A stretch of DNA of 64,000 bases from the NCBI RefSeq assembly GCF_017877055.1, contig NZ_JAGIPG010000003.1:797691-861690 (forward strand). The letters are read 5' to 3'. Positions 1 through 8,740 of the stretch are shown one piece after another. Under the pieces are notes generated by a model that saw only the letters and a program-made list of their open reading frames with translations, was not told the DNA's origin and searched no databases. The translations under genes and the position numbers were made by a program. The stretch's first letter is position 1. The number at the start of each line of letters is the position of its first letter. Origin of the DNA: Neorhizobium galegae. GTDB taxonomy: Bacteria; Pseudomonadota; Alphaproteobacteria; Rhizobiales; Rhizobiaceae.

Positions 1-2
1 CG

Positions 3-428
3 CTTGCACCGCTGGCGAAGGCCGCAAGGCGTAACGGCACCCGCGTCACGGCCGTCTTCAGCGCTCGCAGACCTGACCTCATGGTCTCTGTCGGGCTTTT
101 CGAGGAGCAAGGGGCGACCGTCATACAGGTGACGGATCAGGAGGCGACGAGCGGCCCGGCCAATGTGGAGCGTATTCTGCGCGAATTGATCACGGACGGT
201 CGCTGCCAGGCCTTTTTCACCTGTGGGTCCAGCCGGCTGATGAGGGTCCAGCAGCGCCTCGCGGAGGAGTTTTCGCTGCCGGGCCAGGTGGCGATCGAAC
301 AACAAATGGCCTGCGGTATCGGGCTTTGTTTTTGCTGCGTCAGGGACTTCAATGTCGGTGGCACTATCGTCAATCGCCGGGTCTGCTGGGACGGTCCGGT
401 GTTCGATCTTTTAGAGACTCTGCCATGA
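3..428 (+). CDS. pyrK: Dihydroorotate dehydrogenase electron-transfer subunit, C-terminal part (partial)
   Basis: The reading frame is open to the left window edge, so only the C-terminal part is visible. The end carries the PyrK-type [2Fe-2S] ligand pattern: Cys-x4-Cys-x2-Cys in ACGIGLCFCC, then a final Cys in RVCWDGPVF. In the family this subunit holds FAD and a 2Fe-2S cluster and passes electrons between NAD and the PyrD FMN subunit. The stop overlaps the pyrD start (ATGA), which fits translational coupling of a two-subunit class 1B enzyme. Its neighbours are catabolic, so a role in pyrimidine or hydantoin breakdown instead of biosynthesis is possible. Confidence 0.88.
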   Translation, partial: LAPLAKAARRNGTRVTAVFSARRPDLMVSVGLFEEQGATVIQVTDQEATSGPANVERILRELITDGRCQAFFTCGSSRLMRVQQRLAEEFSLPGQVAIEQQMACGIGLCFCCVRDFNVGGTIVNRRVCWDGPVFDLLETLP

Positions 429-1384
429 AGCTTGAGACCGATATCGACATGTCGGTGAAGATCGGCGAACTGACGCTGAAGAATCCCATCATGCCCGCGT
501 CGGGAACCTTCGCTGAAGGCCTGTCGCAGGTGATGGATTTCGACCGCCTGGGCGCGATCGTCACCAAGACTGTCACCAGAGAAGTCCGGGCCGGCAACCC
601 GACCCCCCGCGTCGTCGAGCGCCCAAACAGCATGATCAATGCGATCGGCATCCCATCCAAAGGCGTTGCGCATTTCGTCGAGAAGATTATCCCGCTTTAT
701 GCCCATTTATCCACGCCGCTCGTCGTCAGCATCTCGGCGCCTACTGCAGACGGTTTTGCCTGCCTGGCCCGCGATCTTTCGCTCCCCGGCGTAGCCGCCA
801 TCGAAGCGAACATTTCCTGCCCGAACATCGAGGAGGACGGCAAGGCGTTTGCCATGAACGCGGACTCGACCGCCACGGTGACGCGCGCGTTGCGCGCCGC
901 CACCGATCTTCCGCTGTGGATCAAGCTTACCCCGAATACCGGAGACATGCCGGCAGTTGCGCGTGCCGGGGAAGCCGAGGGAGCGGATGCGCTGGTTGTC
1001 GCCAACACGATTCTGTCGATGGCAATCGATCTCAAGACGTTCAAACCGAGTCTCGGCAATGTCATGGGGGGGCTGTCCGGCCCGGCGGTCAAGCCGATCG
1101 TTCTGCGCCAGGTTTTCCAGTGTGCGAACGCGGTCGACATTCCGATCATCGGCTGCGGTGGCATCTCATCCGCCGAGGACGTAATCGAATATATGCTGGC
1201 CGGCGCACGCGCGGTGCAAGTGGGAACGGCCACCTTTCTTCAACCCAACATCATGCCCCGGATCATAGAGGACCTGCAGGCGTTTTGTTATCACCGACAG
1301 ATCAACCGGGCTTCGGCCCTGACCGGAGCACTGTTGATCGAGGAAGCCGACGAGAGTGACCTCTCCTGGCTGGATCCGCAGTAA
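425..1384 (+). CDS. pyrD: Dihydroorotate dehydrogenase, class 1B catalytic subunit
   Basis: A 319-residue TIM-barrel flavoprotein. The ATG at 425 overlaps the pyrK stop and gives the normal class 1B length; the longer upstream ATG would only add pyrK sequence in another frame. Seen motifs include the catalytic-base Cys of class 1 enzymes (NISCPN, Cys132), the substrate Lys region WIKLTPN, and IIGCGGI near the FMN phosphate site. It would oxidise dihydroorotate, or a related dihydropyrimidine, with electrons leaving through PyrK. The stop TAA overlaps the next ATG (TAATG). Clustering with an M20 carbamoyl-amidase and a small-molecule importer is unlike a housekeeping pyr locus. Confidence 0.87.
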   Translation: MKLETDIDMSVKIGELTLKNPIMPASGTFAEGLSQVMDFDRLGAIVTKTVTREVRAGNPTPRVVERPNSMINAIGIPSKGVAHFVEKIIPLYAHLSTPLVVSISAPTADGFACLARDLSLPGVAAIEANISCPNIEEDGKAFAMNADSTATVTRALRAATDLPLWIKLTPNTGDMPAVARAGEAEGADALVVANTILSMAIDLKTFKPSLGNVMGGLSGPAVKPIVLRQVFQCANAVDIPIIGCGGISSAEDVIEYMLAGARAVQVGTATFLQPNIMPRIIEDLQAFCYHRQINRASALTGALLIEEADESDLSWLDPQ

Positions 1385-2673
1385 TGACCGTATTCAATGC
1401 GCATATGGCTTCAGCAGACAGCTTTGACGAGCTCCGAGTTGGCCAGCAGCTCTTCGAGCGGCTTGCAGAACTGACGGGAGACGGCGTCGGGATCACGAGG
1501 GCAAGTTACGGAAGCGGCGAGAGCCTCGCGCTTGACGCAGTCGAGACGGTCGCCAGGGAACTGGGCCTCGCCACGCATCGCGATCACGGCGCCAACCTTG
1601 TCGTCACACTCGCCGGGAGCGAACCGGAGCTTCCCTATATCGCTTGCGGATCGCATCTGGATTCGGTGCCTCAAGGCGGAAATTTCGACGGCGCCGCTGG
1701 CGTCGTCGCGGGATTGTTGGTCCTCGGTCGGCTGAAGGCGGAGGGATTTATACCGCGGCGCTCGATCAAGCTGTTCGGTCTGCGCGGAGAGGAAAGCGCC
1801 CGTTTCGGCAAGGCTTACATCGGCTCCAGAGCGCTTTTCGGAGAACTCACAGAGGTCGATCTTTCCGCCAAGTCGAGCGATACGCAACGGAGCCTTGGCG
1901 ACTGCATGCGCGATGTCGGTGCCGATGTCGAACGCATAAAGCGCGGAGAACGCCTGCTCGACGCCAGCAGGATTCTGGTCTGGCTGGAACTGCACATCGA
2001 ACAGGGACCGGTCTTGATCGCCCGCGGGCAGTCGATCGGTATCGTCACGGGCATTCGCGGCAATATAAGGCACCGCGCAATCGAATGCGTCGGCGAGGCC
2101 GGTCATTCAGGTGCGATACCACGCTGGTTGCGGCATGATGCGGTCTTCGCCACTGCCGAGTTGATGACGCGCATCGACCACCATTGGCGCACATTGCTGG
2201 AATGCGGCAGAGATCTTGTTGTGACATCTGGCCTGTTCGGCACCGTGCCCGAGGAGCATGCAATTGCCCGCATTCCAGGCCACGTGCGTTTCAGTTTCGA
2301 GGCCCGCAGCCAAAGCCACGACACCCTGGAGGAGTTTTACAACCTCTTTCTTTCCGAGTGCGCGTCGATCTGCGAGGAGCGCGGTGTTGCCTTCAATTTC
2401 GATCGCCGGGTCGATTCCGGTTCGGCCATCATGGATAGAGAATGGATCGAACGCTTGGGAAACGCTACGAAGTCATTGGGCATCCCCGCCGAGGAAATGC
2501 CAAGCGGTGCGGGGCACGATGCAGCCGTCTTTGCCACTGCCGGGGTACCGAGCGCCATGATTTTCGTGCGCAACCGCAACGGCTCCCACAACCCGGAAGA
2601 AGACATGGACCTTGCCGACTTTCTAGAGGGCGTTGCCGTGCTGCGCGAAGCGATCATGGAGTCCGCTCAATAG
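1384..2673 (+). CDS. M20-family N-carbamoyl-amino-acid hydrolase / allantoate amidohydrolase-like Zn hydrolase
   Basis: A 429-residue M20 metallopeptidase of the Zn-dependent carbamoylase group (AllC, beta-ureidopropionase, L-carbamoylase). Visible metal-site pieces are GSHLDSV (His91), NFDGAAG (Asp102), RGEESARF (Glu136/137), LELHIEQGP (His204) and a late GAGHDAA motif. Family members hydrolyse an N-carbamoyl amino acid, or allantoate, releasing CO2 and ammonia. The start codon overlaps the pyrD stop. With PyrDK this suggests the last step of reductive pyrimidine or hydantoin breakdown, but the cyclic amidase that should precede it is not in view and exact substrate cannot be read. Confidence 0.82.
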   Translation: MTVFNAHMASADSFDELRVGQQLFERLAELTGDGVGITRASYGSGESLALDAVETVARELGLATHRDHGANLVVTLAGSEPELPYIACGSHLDSVPQGGNFDGAAGVVAGLLVLGRLKAEGFIPRRSIKLFGLRGEESARFGKAYIGSRALFGELTEVDLSAKSSDTQRSLGDCMRDVGADVERIKRGERLLDASRILVWLELHIEQGPVLIARGQSIGIVTGIRGNIRHRAIECVGEAGHSGAIPRWLRHDAVFATAELMTRIDHHWRTLLECGRDLVVTSGLFGTVPEEHAIARIPGHVRFSFEARSQSHDTLEEFYNLFLSECASICEERGVAFNFDRRVDSGSAIMDREWIERLGNATKSLGIPAEEMPSGAGHDAAVFATAGVPSAMIFVRNRNGSHNPEEDMDLADFLEGVAVLREAIMESAQ

Positions 2674-3113
2674 GACCTGTTACAAGCGTCAGATTTTGCA
2701 TGTGACGGAGGCGGGGCGCTTGAGGGCGCTTATATGTCGGGCCTCGGGAAGCTCGCTTTTGCGCGGGACGTACGGCGCGTTGATCCGCTGTTCATCACGA
2801 TTCCCGAGCCTTGCCATCCAGCATGAAGCATAGGGTGTGCGGCAGCCGCGGTAACGACCGACGCTCCTCCGCAACCGGTTCCAATGTAACTCCAGACCAA
2901 GCTTCACGCTTCTGCCGGTTGCTCAAACCGCGCCATTTGGCGTATCCAAACAACCGAGACTTAAATCGCCGCCGGGATAGCCACGACACCTCCGTCTTCG
3001 CCGTAAATGCAATTCTGCTTCTTTTCATTTTACGAGAATTCGGAAAATTTTCTAGACGACGTCTAATTTATGCGATACAAACTTCGTCTTCACCATAAAA
3101 TTGAGGGAACATA
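2674..3113 (+). other. 440-bp intergenic region with promoter of the first ABC operon
   Basis: No credible gene was found on either strand. The first half has no clear terminator. The last 80 bases turn AT-rich and hold the inverted repeat annotated separately, so the promoter for the downstream binding-protein gene probably lies there. A weak CGCCA/TGGCG inverted repeat is near 2932. Confidence 0.6.
3053..3065. promoter_or_regulatory. Inverted repeat TAGAC-n3-GTCTA, candidate operator
   Basis: Perfect 5-3-5 inverted repeat in the AT-rich stretch about 50 bases before the binding-protein ATG at 3114. Its size fits a GntR or similar dimeric repressor. No regulator gene for it is next to this operon in the window. 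Confidence 0.45.
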
Positions 3114-4139
3114 ATGAAAAGAGCAGTTTTAGCGCTGTCGGTTGCCGCTTCAATCTTGATCGGCTCCGCAATCTCAGCCGCCGCACAGACCCTGACGCCC
3201 GTCAAATTTTCACTGGATTGGACGCTGCAAGGCAACCACGCCATCTGGGGCCTTGCGCTCAAGGAAAAGAGCTTTGAGGCCAACGGCCTTAAGGTCACGA
3301 TGGACCGCGGCTACGGCTCGGGCGACACCATCGTCAAGGTTGCGTCAGGCGCCTACGACATCGGCTTCACCGACATCAATTCGCTGATCAAGTTCAATGC
3401 CGAGAACCCGGAGCGTGCCCTGATCGCCTTCTACCAGGTGTTCGACAAAACCCCGAACTCGATCATTGCGCTGGCGAAATCCGGCATCAAGACACCGGCG
3501 GATCTTGCCGGCAAGAAGCTTGGCGCGCCGGAAGCCGATTCCAGCCGCTTGATGTTCGGCGCCTTCGCCGGGGCCAACAAGATCGACCCGGCCTCGATCA
3601 ACTGGGTTACCATGGCACCGAACCTGCGCGAAACCATGCTGGTTCAGGGCCAGGTCGATGCGATCTCCGGCTTTTCCTCGACATCCGTGTTCAACTTGAT
3701 ATCCGCCGGCGTGCCTGAAAAGGATATCACCGTGCTCGGTTATGCCGATAACGGTCTCGACCTCTATGGCAGCGCACTGGTCGCCACGCCCGCCTACATC
3801 GCCAAGAACCCCGAGATCATCAAGGGCTTCGTCAAAGCATCGATAGCCGGCACAATCTCGCTTTTGAAGAACCCGCAAGCGGGCATGCAGGCGATGAAGG
3901 AAATAGAGCCGCTCTACGACATCAAGCTGGAAACGGCGCGCCTGCAGTTCCTGATCGACAGGGGCGTTCTGAAATCGCCCCTGTTCGAAAAGAACGGCCT
4001 CGGTTTCGTCGATCCTGCCCGTATGGCCCTGACCATCAAGACCAATGCCGATGCCTACAAGATTGCAGCGCCGGCTCCGGAAAAGATCTACACGACGGCA
4101 TTCCTGCCGCCGGCCGCCGAGCGGATTCCGCCGAAGTAA
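3114..4139 (+). CDS. NitT/TauT-type (NMT1/THI5-like) ABC transporter binding protein
   Basis: A 341-residue exported protein starting with an apparent Sec signal peptide (basic MKR, hydrophobic core, cleavage near SAAAQT around residue 25). The mature part has the NMT1-like layout: a substrate-lobe start in FSLDWTLQGNHA, then GSGDTIVKVASGAYDIGFTDI. Such proteins bring pyrimidine precursors, nitrate, sulfonates or other small anions to the permease. It begins a three-gene importer operon and follows pyrD and the carbamoylase, so a pyrimidine- or hydantoin-like ligand is plausible but not shown. Confidence 0.85.
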   Translation: MKRAVLALSVAASILIGSAISAAAQTLTPVKFSLDWTLQGNHAIWGLALKEKSFEANGLKVTMDRGYGSGDTIVKVASGAYDIGFTDINSLIKFNAENPERALIAFYQVFDKTPNSIIALAKSGIKTPADLAGKKLGAPEADSSRLMFGAFAGANKIDPASINWVTMAPNLRETMLVQGQVDAISGFSSTSVFNLISAGVPEKDITVLGYADNGLDLYGSALVATPAYIAKNPEIIKGFVKASIAGTISLLKNPQAGMQAMKEIEPLYDIKLETARLQFLIDRGVLKSPLFEKNGLGFVDPARMALTIKTNADAYKIAAPAPEKIYTTAFLPPAAERIPPK

Positions 4140-4181
4140 ATCTCTCGTAATCTTAGCAAAACCACAGTTCTGGCGGCCTGG

Positions 4182-5012
4182 ATGAAAAATCTCGTCGAGT
4201 TGATCGACGTCAGCCTTTCCTATGGAAAGACGCTGGCGGTATCGAACCTGAATATGAAAGTACCGGAGGGCTCCTTCGCCGCGGTGGTTGGCCCATCCGG
4301 CTGCGGAAAATCCTCGTTGATGAAACTGGTGACGGGCTTGATGCCCGCCACCACCGGAGCTGTCGTGGTCGATGGCCATGAAATCTCCGGCCCGGTCAGC
4401 ATCGTCGGCATGGCGTTCCAGAACCCGAACCTCCTGCCCTGGCGTACGACGCTGGAAAACGTGATGCTGCCGCTGGAGGTGGTCCGTCCCGAACGCCACC
4501 AGCTGCGGGCGAAAAAAAAGGAATTCACCGAGCGGGCAATGGACCTTCTGCGGATCGTCGGTCTTGAGAGTTTCGCCAATCATTATCCCTGGCAGCTTTC
4601 CGGCGGCATGCAGCAGCGCGCCTCGCTGTGCCGGTCGCTGATCCATCAGCCGCGCCTTCTGATGCTCGACGAGCCATTCGGCGCGCTCGACGCGTTTACC
4701 CGTGAGGAGCTATGGGATGTCCTGCAGACGATTTGGCTGGAACGGCGCTTCACCGCGATCCTGGTCACTCACGATTTGCGCGAGGCACTTTATCTCGCCG
4801 ATGACGTGCATGTGATGTCCAATCGGCCGGGCTGCGTCGCTCGCACGGTCAATACAGGCGCCTTCAGCCGCCCGCGGGGTGAGCAGACCTTCATCGATCC
4901 CGCGTTCAACGAAAACGTAATGGAGCTGCGCGCCGACATCCGTGCCCAGAGAATGCCGATCGAAATGGCGGCAACCGGTGCGCCCACTACACCTGCGAGG
5001 GCAGCGCGATGA
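4182..5012 (+). CDS. NitT/TauT-type ABC transporter ATP-binding protein
   Basis: A 276-residue ABC ATPase with Walker A GPSGCGKSS, Q-loop FQNPNLLPW, signature LSGGMQQR, Walker B LLMLDEPF and H-loop LVTHD, all in normal order. It powers the importer whose binding protein lies 42 bases upstream; its end overlaps the permease start by ATGA. The C-terminal tail ends in an Ala/Pro/Thr-rich segment of no evident function. Substrate assignment follows the operon only. Confidence 0.9.
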   Translation: MKNLVELIDVSLSYGKTLAVSNLNMKVPEGSFAAVVGPSGCGKSSLMKLVTGLMPATTGAVVVDGHEISGPVSIVGMAFQNPNLLPWRTTLENVMLPLEVVRPERHQLRAKKKEFTERAMDLLRIVGLESFANHYPWQLSGGMQQRASLCRSLIHQPRLLMLDEPFGALDAFTREELWDVLQTIWLERRFTAILVTHDLREALYLADDVHVMSNRPGCVARTVNTGAFSRPRGEQTFIDPAFNENVMELRADIRAQRMPIEMAATGAPTTPARAAR

Positions 5013-5779
5013 ACATGATGGAACGCGCCGGTCCGATTGTCCTGCCTTTGGCGTTGCTCATCTTCTGGGAACTGGCCTGCGAGACTTTCGACATCCCGCC
5101 CTTCGTGCTGCCGTCGCCGTCGATGGTCGCGGTGGCGCTTTACAACAACGCCTTTGTCATCTGGTTTCATTCCAGCCAGACGCTCTACACCACGGTGGTC
5201 GGCTTTGCCGTCGCCGTCGCATTCGGCACCTTCCTCGGTATCCTGGTCGGCTCCTCACGACTTGCCTATACCAGTCTTTATCCGATGCTGGTGGGCTTCA
5301 ACTCGGTTCCAAAGGTCGCGATCGTGCCGATTCTCGTCGTCTGGTTCGGCATCGGGACCGTGCCGGCAATCGTCACCGCATTCATGCTCAGCTTCTTTCC
5401 GATTGCCGTCAACGTGGCGACCGGACTTGCCACGATCGAGCCGGACCTGCGCGACGTGTTGCGGTCGCTGGGTGCCAGCCAATTGGACATCGTCCGCAAG
5501 ATCGGCATTCCGCGCTCGATGCCTTATCTGTTTGCGTCGCTCAAAATATCGATCACCTTGGCATTCGTTGGCTCGGTCATCTCGGAGACGCTTGCCTCCA
5601 ACCGCGGCATCGGCACGCTGATGACCCAGGCATCCGCCAACTTCAATATACCACTGGTGTTTGCCGGCCTTGTGGTGATCGCGCTAATGGGCATCATCAT
5701 GTACATGATGTTTGCCTTCGTCGAAAAGCGCATGACGGGCTGGGCGACGCGCGGTGCGACCTTCGGTATCGGCGGCTGA
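5009..5779 (+). CDS. NitT/TauT-type ABC transporter permease
   Basis: A 256-residue inner-membrane permease of the SsuC/TauC/ThiX type with about six hydrophobic segments. The EAA coupling loop is around DVLRSLGASQLDIVRKIGIP. It starts inside the ATPase stop (ATGA). It is the single permease of this importer, whereas the two other NMT1-type importers in the window each have two. Its stop sits in a short hairpin shared with the converging deoB gene. Confidence 0.88.
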   Translation: MNMMERAGPIVLPLALLIFWELACETFDIPPFVLPSPSMVAVALYNNAFVIWFHSSQTLYTTVVGFAVAVAFGTFLGILVGSSRLAYTSLYPMLVGFNSVPKVAIVPILVVWFGIGTVPAIVTAFMLSFFPIAVNVATGLATIEPDLRDVLRSLGASQLDIVRKIGIPRSMPYLFASLKISITLAFVGSVISETLASNRGIGTLMTQASANFNIPLVFAGLVVIALMGIIMYMMFAFVEKRMTGWATRGATFGIGG

Positions 5780-5795
5780 ACTGCCCTTTGTTCAG
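5776..5795. terminator. Short hairpin shared by convergent gene ends
   Basis: CTGAAC (5776-5781) and GTTCAG (5790-5795) form a 6-bp stem with an 8-base loop, overlapping the stop codons of both converging genes. There is no long T-run, so it is at best a weak bidirectional terminator. Confidence 0.35.
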
Positions 5796-6979
5796 ACGAG
5801 CGCCAAATGTGACGCCACCATTGCTGCAACGTCGGTAAAGGCGCAGATGCCGAGCTCGGCGGGGGCGATCCCCCGCCCCGTTGCAAGGACCGGCACCCGT
5901 TCGCGGGTGTGGTCTGTTCCGGTCCGGGTCGGATCATTGCCATGGTCCGCCGTGATGATCAGCAGATCGCCCTCGCGAAGCCGCGCGGTCAGTTCGGGCA
6001 GGCGCGCATCGAACGTTTCGAGCGCCCGCGCGTAGCCGGCGACATTGCGCCGGTGGCCCCAGAGACTGTCGAATTCGATGAAATTGGTGAACACCAGATC
6101 GCCTTGTGCCGCGCGATCGCACCAACCGAGAACGTGGTCGAACAGCGCCATGTCGTCAATACCCTTCGAGACGTCGGTAATGCCTTTGTAAGCGAATATA
6201 TCGCCGATCTTGCCGACCGCATGCACCGCGCCGCCCGCCGAGACCACCCTGTCGCAGATCGTCGCGGCCGGTGGGGCGATGGCAAAATCCTTGCGGTTGG
6301 CAGTGCGGACGAAACTGCCCGGCATCTCGCCAAGGAAGGGACGGGCGATAATGCGACCGACATTGAGCGGATGAAAGATATCCGCTGCAATCCGGCACAG
6401 ATCGAGCAGTCTCTCCAGGCCGAAATGCGTTTCATGCGCGGCGATCTGCACGACGCTATCGGCGGACGTATAGACGATCGGCTTTCCTGTCGCGATATGC
6501 TCCAGACCAAGCTGGTCCAGTACCTCGGTGCCGGAGGCGTGGCAATTGGCGAGCGTCCCGGGAATGCCGGAACGGGTGATTAGGTCACCGATAAGGTCAG
6601 CCGGAAAGGCGGGAACCGTGCGAGGAAAATAATGCCAGTCGCGGGTCACCGGAACGCCGGCGAGCTCCCAGTGGCCGGATTGGGTATCTTTGCCGGCGGA
6701 ACTTTCCTGCGCCGCGCCCCAACGGACATCGGGGGCACTTGCCGCGGCCGCCAGTCCTGGCGCCTGCTGGCCGCAGGAAAGCAGGATAGCAGCGCCCAAT
6801 CCGAGAGCATCGAGGTTAGGCAGCGTCAGCGGTCCACTCCTGCCCTCCTCGGCCCGCCCTTCGGCACAGGCTTTTGCGATATTCAGGAGAGTATTGGATC
6901 CTTCATCGCCATAACGGCCAGCGTCCGGCGCACCGCCGCAGCCGACGGAATCAAGGACGCAGAGGAAAACACGGGCCAT
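5792..6979 (-). CDS. deoB: Phosphopentomutase
   Basis: A 395-residue alkaline-phosphatase-superfamily mutase, close to the usual length of about 400. Recognisable DeoB motifs are LDSVGCGGAPDA at the N-terminus, SNTLLN, KDTQSGHWELAG, and ITADHGNDPTRTGTDH with metal-ligand His/Asp at the C-terminus. It interconverts ribose- or deoxyribose-1-phosphate and the 5-phosphate, moving the sugar from nucleoside phosphorolysis into central metabolism. It is the last gene of a minus-strand operon that also encodes a uridine-phosphorylase-like enzyme and an ABC importer, which fits nucleoside salvage. Confidence 0.93.
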   Translation of the reverse strand: MARVFLCVLDSVGCGGAPDAGRYGDEGSNTLLNIAKACAEGRAEEGRSGPLTLPNLDALGLGAAILLSCGQQAPGLAAAASAPDVRWGAAQESSAGKDTQSGHWELAGVPVTRDWHYFPRTVPAFPADLIGDLITRSGIPGTLANCHASGTEVLDQLGLEHIATGKPIVYTSADSVVQIAAHETHFGLERLLDLCRIAADIFHPLNVGRIIARPFLGEMPGSFVRTANRKDFAIAPPAATICDRVVSAGGAVHAVGKIGDIFAYKGITDVSKGIDDMALFDHVLGWCDRAAQGDLVFTNFIEFDSLWGHRRNVAGYARALETFDARLPELTARLREGDLLIITADHGNDPTRTGTDHTRERVPVLATGRGIAPAELGICAFTDVAAMVASHLALV

Positions 6980-6989
6980 GGCAATCGTT

Positions 6990-7733
6990 TCAGTTGAGCT
7001 CGAAACGGCTGATTGAACGGCGACGGATGAGTTCTACCACCTCGTAAAAGGCCCACCCGATCAGGGACAGCAACACAACCATGCCAATGACCACGGCGGT
7101 ATCGCTGTTTTCCTGGCCCGATGACAGGAGATAACCGAGCCCCTCATTGGCCCCCATCAGCTCTCCTATGACGGCAGCCGTCATGGCAAGCGTGGTCGCA
7201 ACCGCCATGCCAGCCAGAACCGCCGGGAGCGCGGATGGCAATTCGATATGCCAGAAACTCTGCCATGCGCTGAGCTTCAGCACCTTTGCGAGATCGCGAA
7301 AGCTACCCTCTCCATATCGCAGCCCCGTGACCATGCCCTGCATGACAGGGAAGAAGGTAACGATCGCGATCAGCACGATCTTCGGCGTCGGACCAATGCC
7401 GAGCCAGAGAAGCAGCAGAGGCGCGATCGCGATTTTCGGCGCGGTCTGGAGAAGCAGGATCAGCGGCGTGGCAAAACGTTCGATGCGTGGAAGACGCGCG
7501 AAAACGACGCCGGAGAGGATTCCGACGATCGTTCCGAGCGCGAATCCCGCAACGATTTCCCAAAGCGTGACGCCGATATGCCGAAGCAGCTTGGCGTTCT
7601 CGTACAGGAAAGCGATACGCGAGAGGACTTCAACTGGCCCCGGAAGAAGATACGCGGGAACATTGAAGAGATGGACGACCGCCGTCCAAAGGACGAGGGT
7701 CGCGATCAGGCCCGCTATGCCACGCAGGATCAT
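6990..7733 (-). CDS. NitT/TauT-type ABC transporter permease (second of two)
   Basis: A 247-residue permease with hydrophobic segments and the family loop LLQTAPKIAIAPLLLLWLGIG, followed by an EAA-type region (FRDLAKVLKLSAWQSFWHIELP). It lies 2 bases after the binding-protein gene and 10 bases before deoB. It resembles the permease at 9527-10297, so the importer probably uses a heterodimeric membrane domain. Confidence 0.88.
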   Translation of the reverse strand: MILRGIAGLIATLVLWTAVVHLFNVPAYLLPGPVEVLSRIAFLYENAKLLRHIGVTLWEIVAGFALGTIVGILSGVVFARLPRIERFATPLILLLQTAPKIAIAPLLLLWLGIGPTPKIVLIAIVTFFPVMQGMVTGLRYGEGSFRDLAKVLKLSAWQSFWHIELPSALPAVLAGMAVATTLAMTAAVIGELMGANEGLGYLLSSGQENSDTAVVIGMVVLLSLIGWAFYEVVELIRRRSISRFELN

Positions 7734-7735
7734 GC

Positions 7736-8740
7736 TTACTTACCGATCGTGGACGGATCGACAACAAAATCAGCAGCCTTGGGGGCCGCGTCGATCACCT
7801 TGTATTCCGCCAGAATATCGGCGTTTTTCTGCCAGCCCGCAAGATCAGCGGCGCCAAGGCCCTTGTTCTTGGTGAGCGGGCTCTGCCAGACGGATGGCAC
7901 GAACGTCTTTTCGAAGGCCGTCGTCAGGATCGCCTTCTGCTCCTTCGGCCAGGTGGGCGTGTATTTGTTCAGCGAGATATCAATCGCATCGCCGACATGG
8001 CCGTCGATGACCCATTCGTAGGACTGGGTCACAGCGGTGGTGAAACGTTTGACCAGATCTGCCCTCTGCGAAACGCTCTTGGCGCTCGTGACGACGACGT
8101 TGCCGAAAGACGGCAGGAAGTCGTTCGATAGGATCATCGTAACCTTCGTACCGTCGGCTTCCAGGTTGTACTTACGCAGTTCGGAGAAGATGATCGCATC
8201 GACCTGGCCGGACTGCAGCGACTGCATGATCGCGCCCGTAGCGACCACCTCGACCGTAACATCGCCGAGCGACAGACCTGCCTGTTTCAGGCCCACCTGC
8301 AGCTGCAGGTAGTTAGGGCTGGCCAGGCTCGTAACTGCGATCTTTTTTCCCTTCAGGTCCTTGTAGGTCTTGATACCGCTCGCTTCCTTGGCGAGCAGCG
8401 CACCGATGCCGCGCTGGTAGGTCGTGTGTACGACCTTGACCGGCAAGCCGTTGGCAGCGGCGGCCACGACTGCGTCACCGTTGGGGAAGCCGAAATCGAC
8501 ATTCCCTGCAGCGATATTGGTCAGGATGTCCGCAGCGCCGGCATAGATGAACTCGACCTCGATGCCGTTCTTTTCAAAAATGCCCTTCTCAACCCCGGCA
8601 TAAAGCGGAGCATAGAACGGAACGGCGGCGCCGTCGATCTGCATTACGACCTTGTCGGCGGCCAGAGCCGCGGAGTCGAACAGCGGTGAAGTGAGCAGGG
8701 CCATAAGGCTTGCTGCAGTCATGACGCGAAACTGTATCAT
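7736..8740 (-). CDS. NMT1/THI5-like ABC transporter binding protein of the nucleoside-salvage operon
   Basis: The start is placed at the ATG at 8740 because a GGAG ribosome site precedes it and it leaves a good signal peptide (MIQFRVMTAASLMALL, cleavage after the Ala-rich stretch near residue 27). This start overlaps the phosphorylase stop by ATGA; an in-frame ATG 21 bases upstream has poorer support. The mature protein has the NMT1 pattern (GAAVPFYAPLYAGVEKG, then IAAGNVDFGFPNGD). It sits between a uridine phosphorylase and deoB, so the ligand is probably a nucleoside, an unusual ligand for this family. Confidence 0.85.
   Translation of the reverse strand: MIQFRVMTAASLMALLTSPLFDSAALAADKVVMQIDGAAVPFYAPLYAGVEKGIFEKNGIEVEFIYAGAADILTNIAAGNVDFGFPNGDAVVAAAANGLPVKVVHTTYQRGIGALLAKEASGIKTYKDLKGKKIAVTSLASPNYLQLQVGLKQAGLSLGDVTVEVVATGAIMQSLQSGQVDAIIFSELRKYNLEADGTKVTMILSNDFLPSFGNVVVTSAKSVSQRADLVKRFTTAVTQSYEWVIDGHVGDAIDISLNKYTPTWPKEQKAILTTAFEKTFVPSVWQSPLTKNKGLGAADLAGWQKNADILAEYKVIDAAPKAADFVVDPSTIGK

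Noticed and set aside
3050..3113. Thiamine (TPP) riboswitch before the NMT1-type binding-protein gene
   Set aside because: The conserved CTGAGA and ACCTGA elements are absent.
3345..4646. Long open frame on the minus strand (433 codons)
   Set aside because: It lies antisense to the clear binding-protein and ATPase genes, has no family motif, and arises from GC-rich codon bias.
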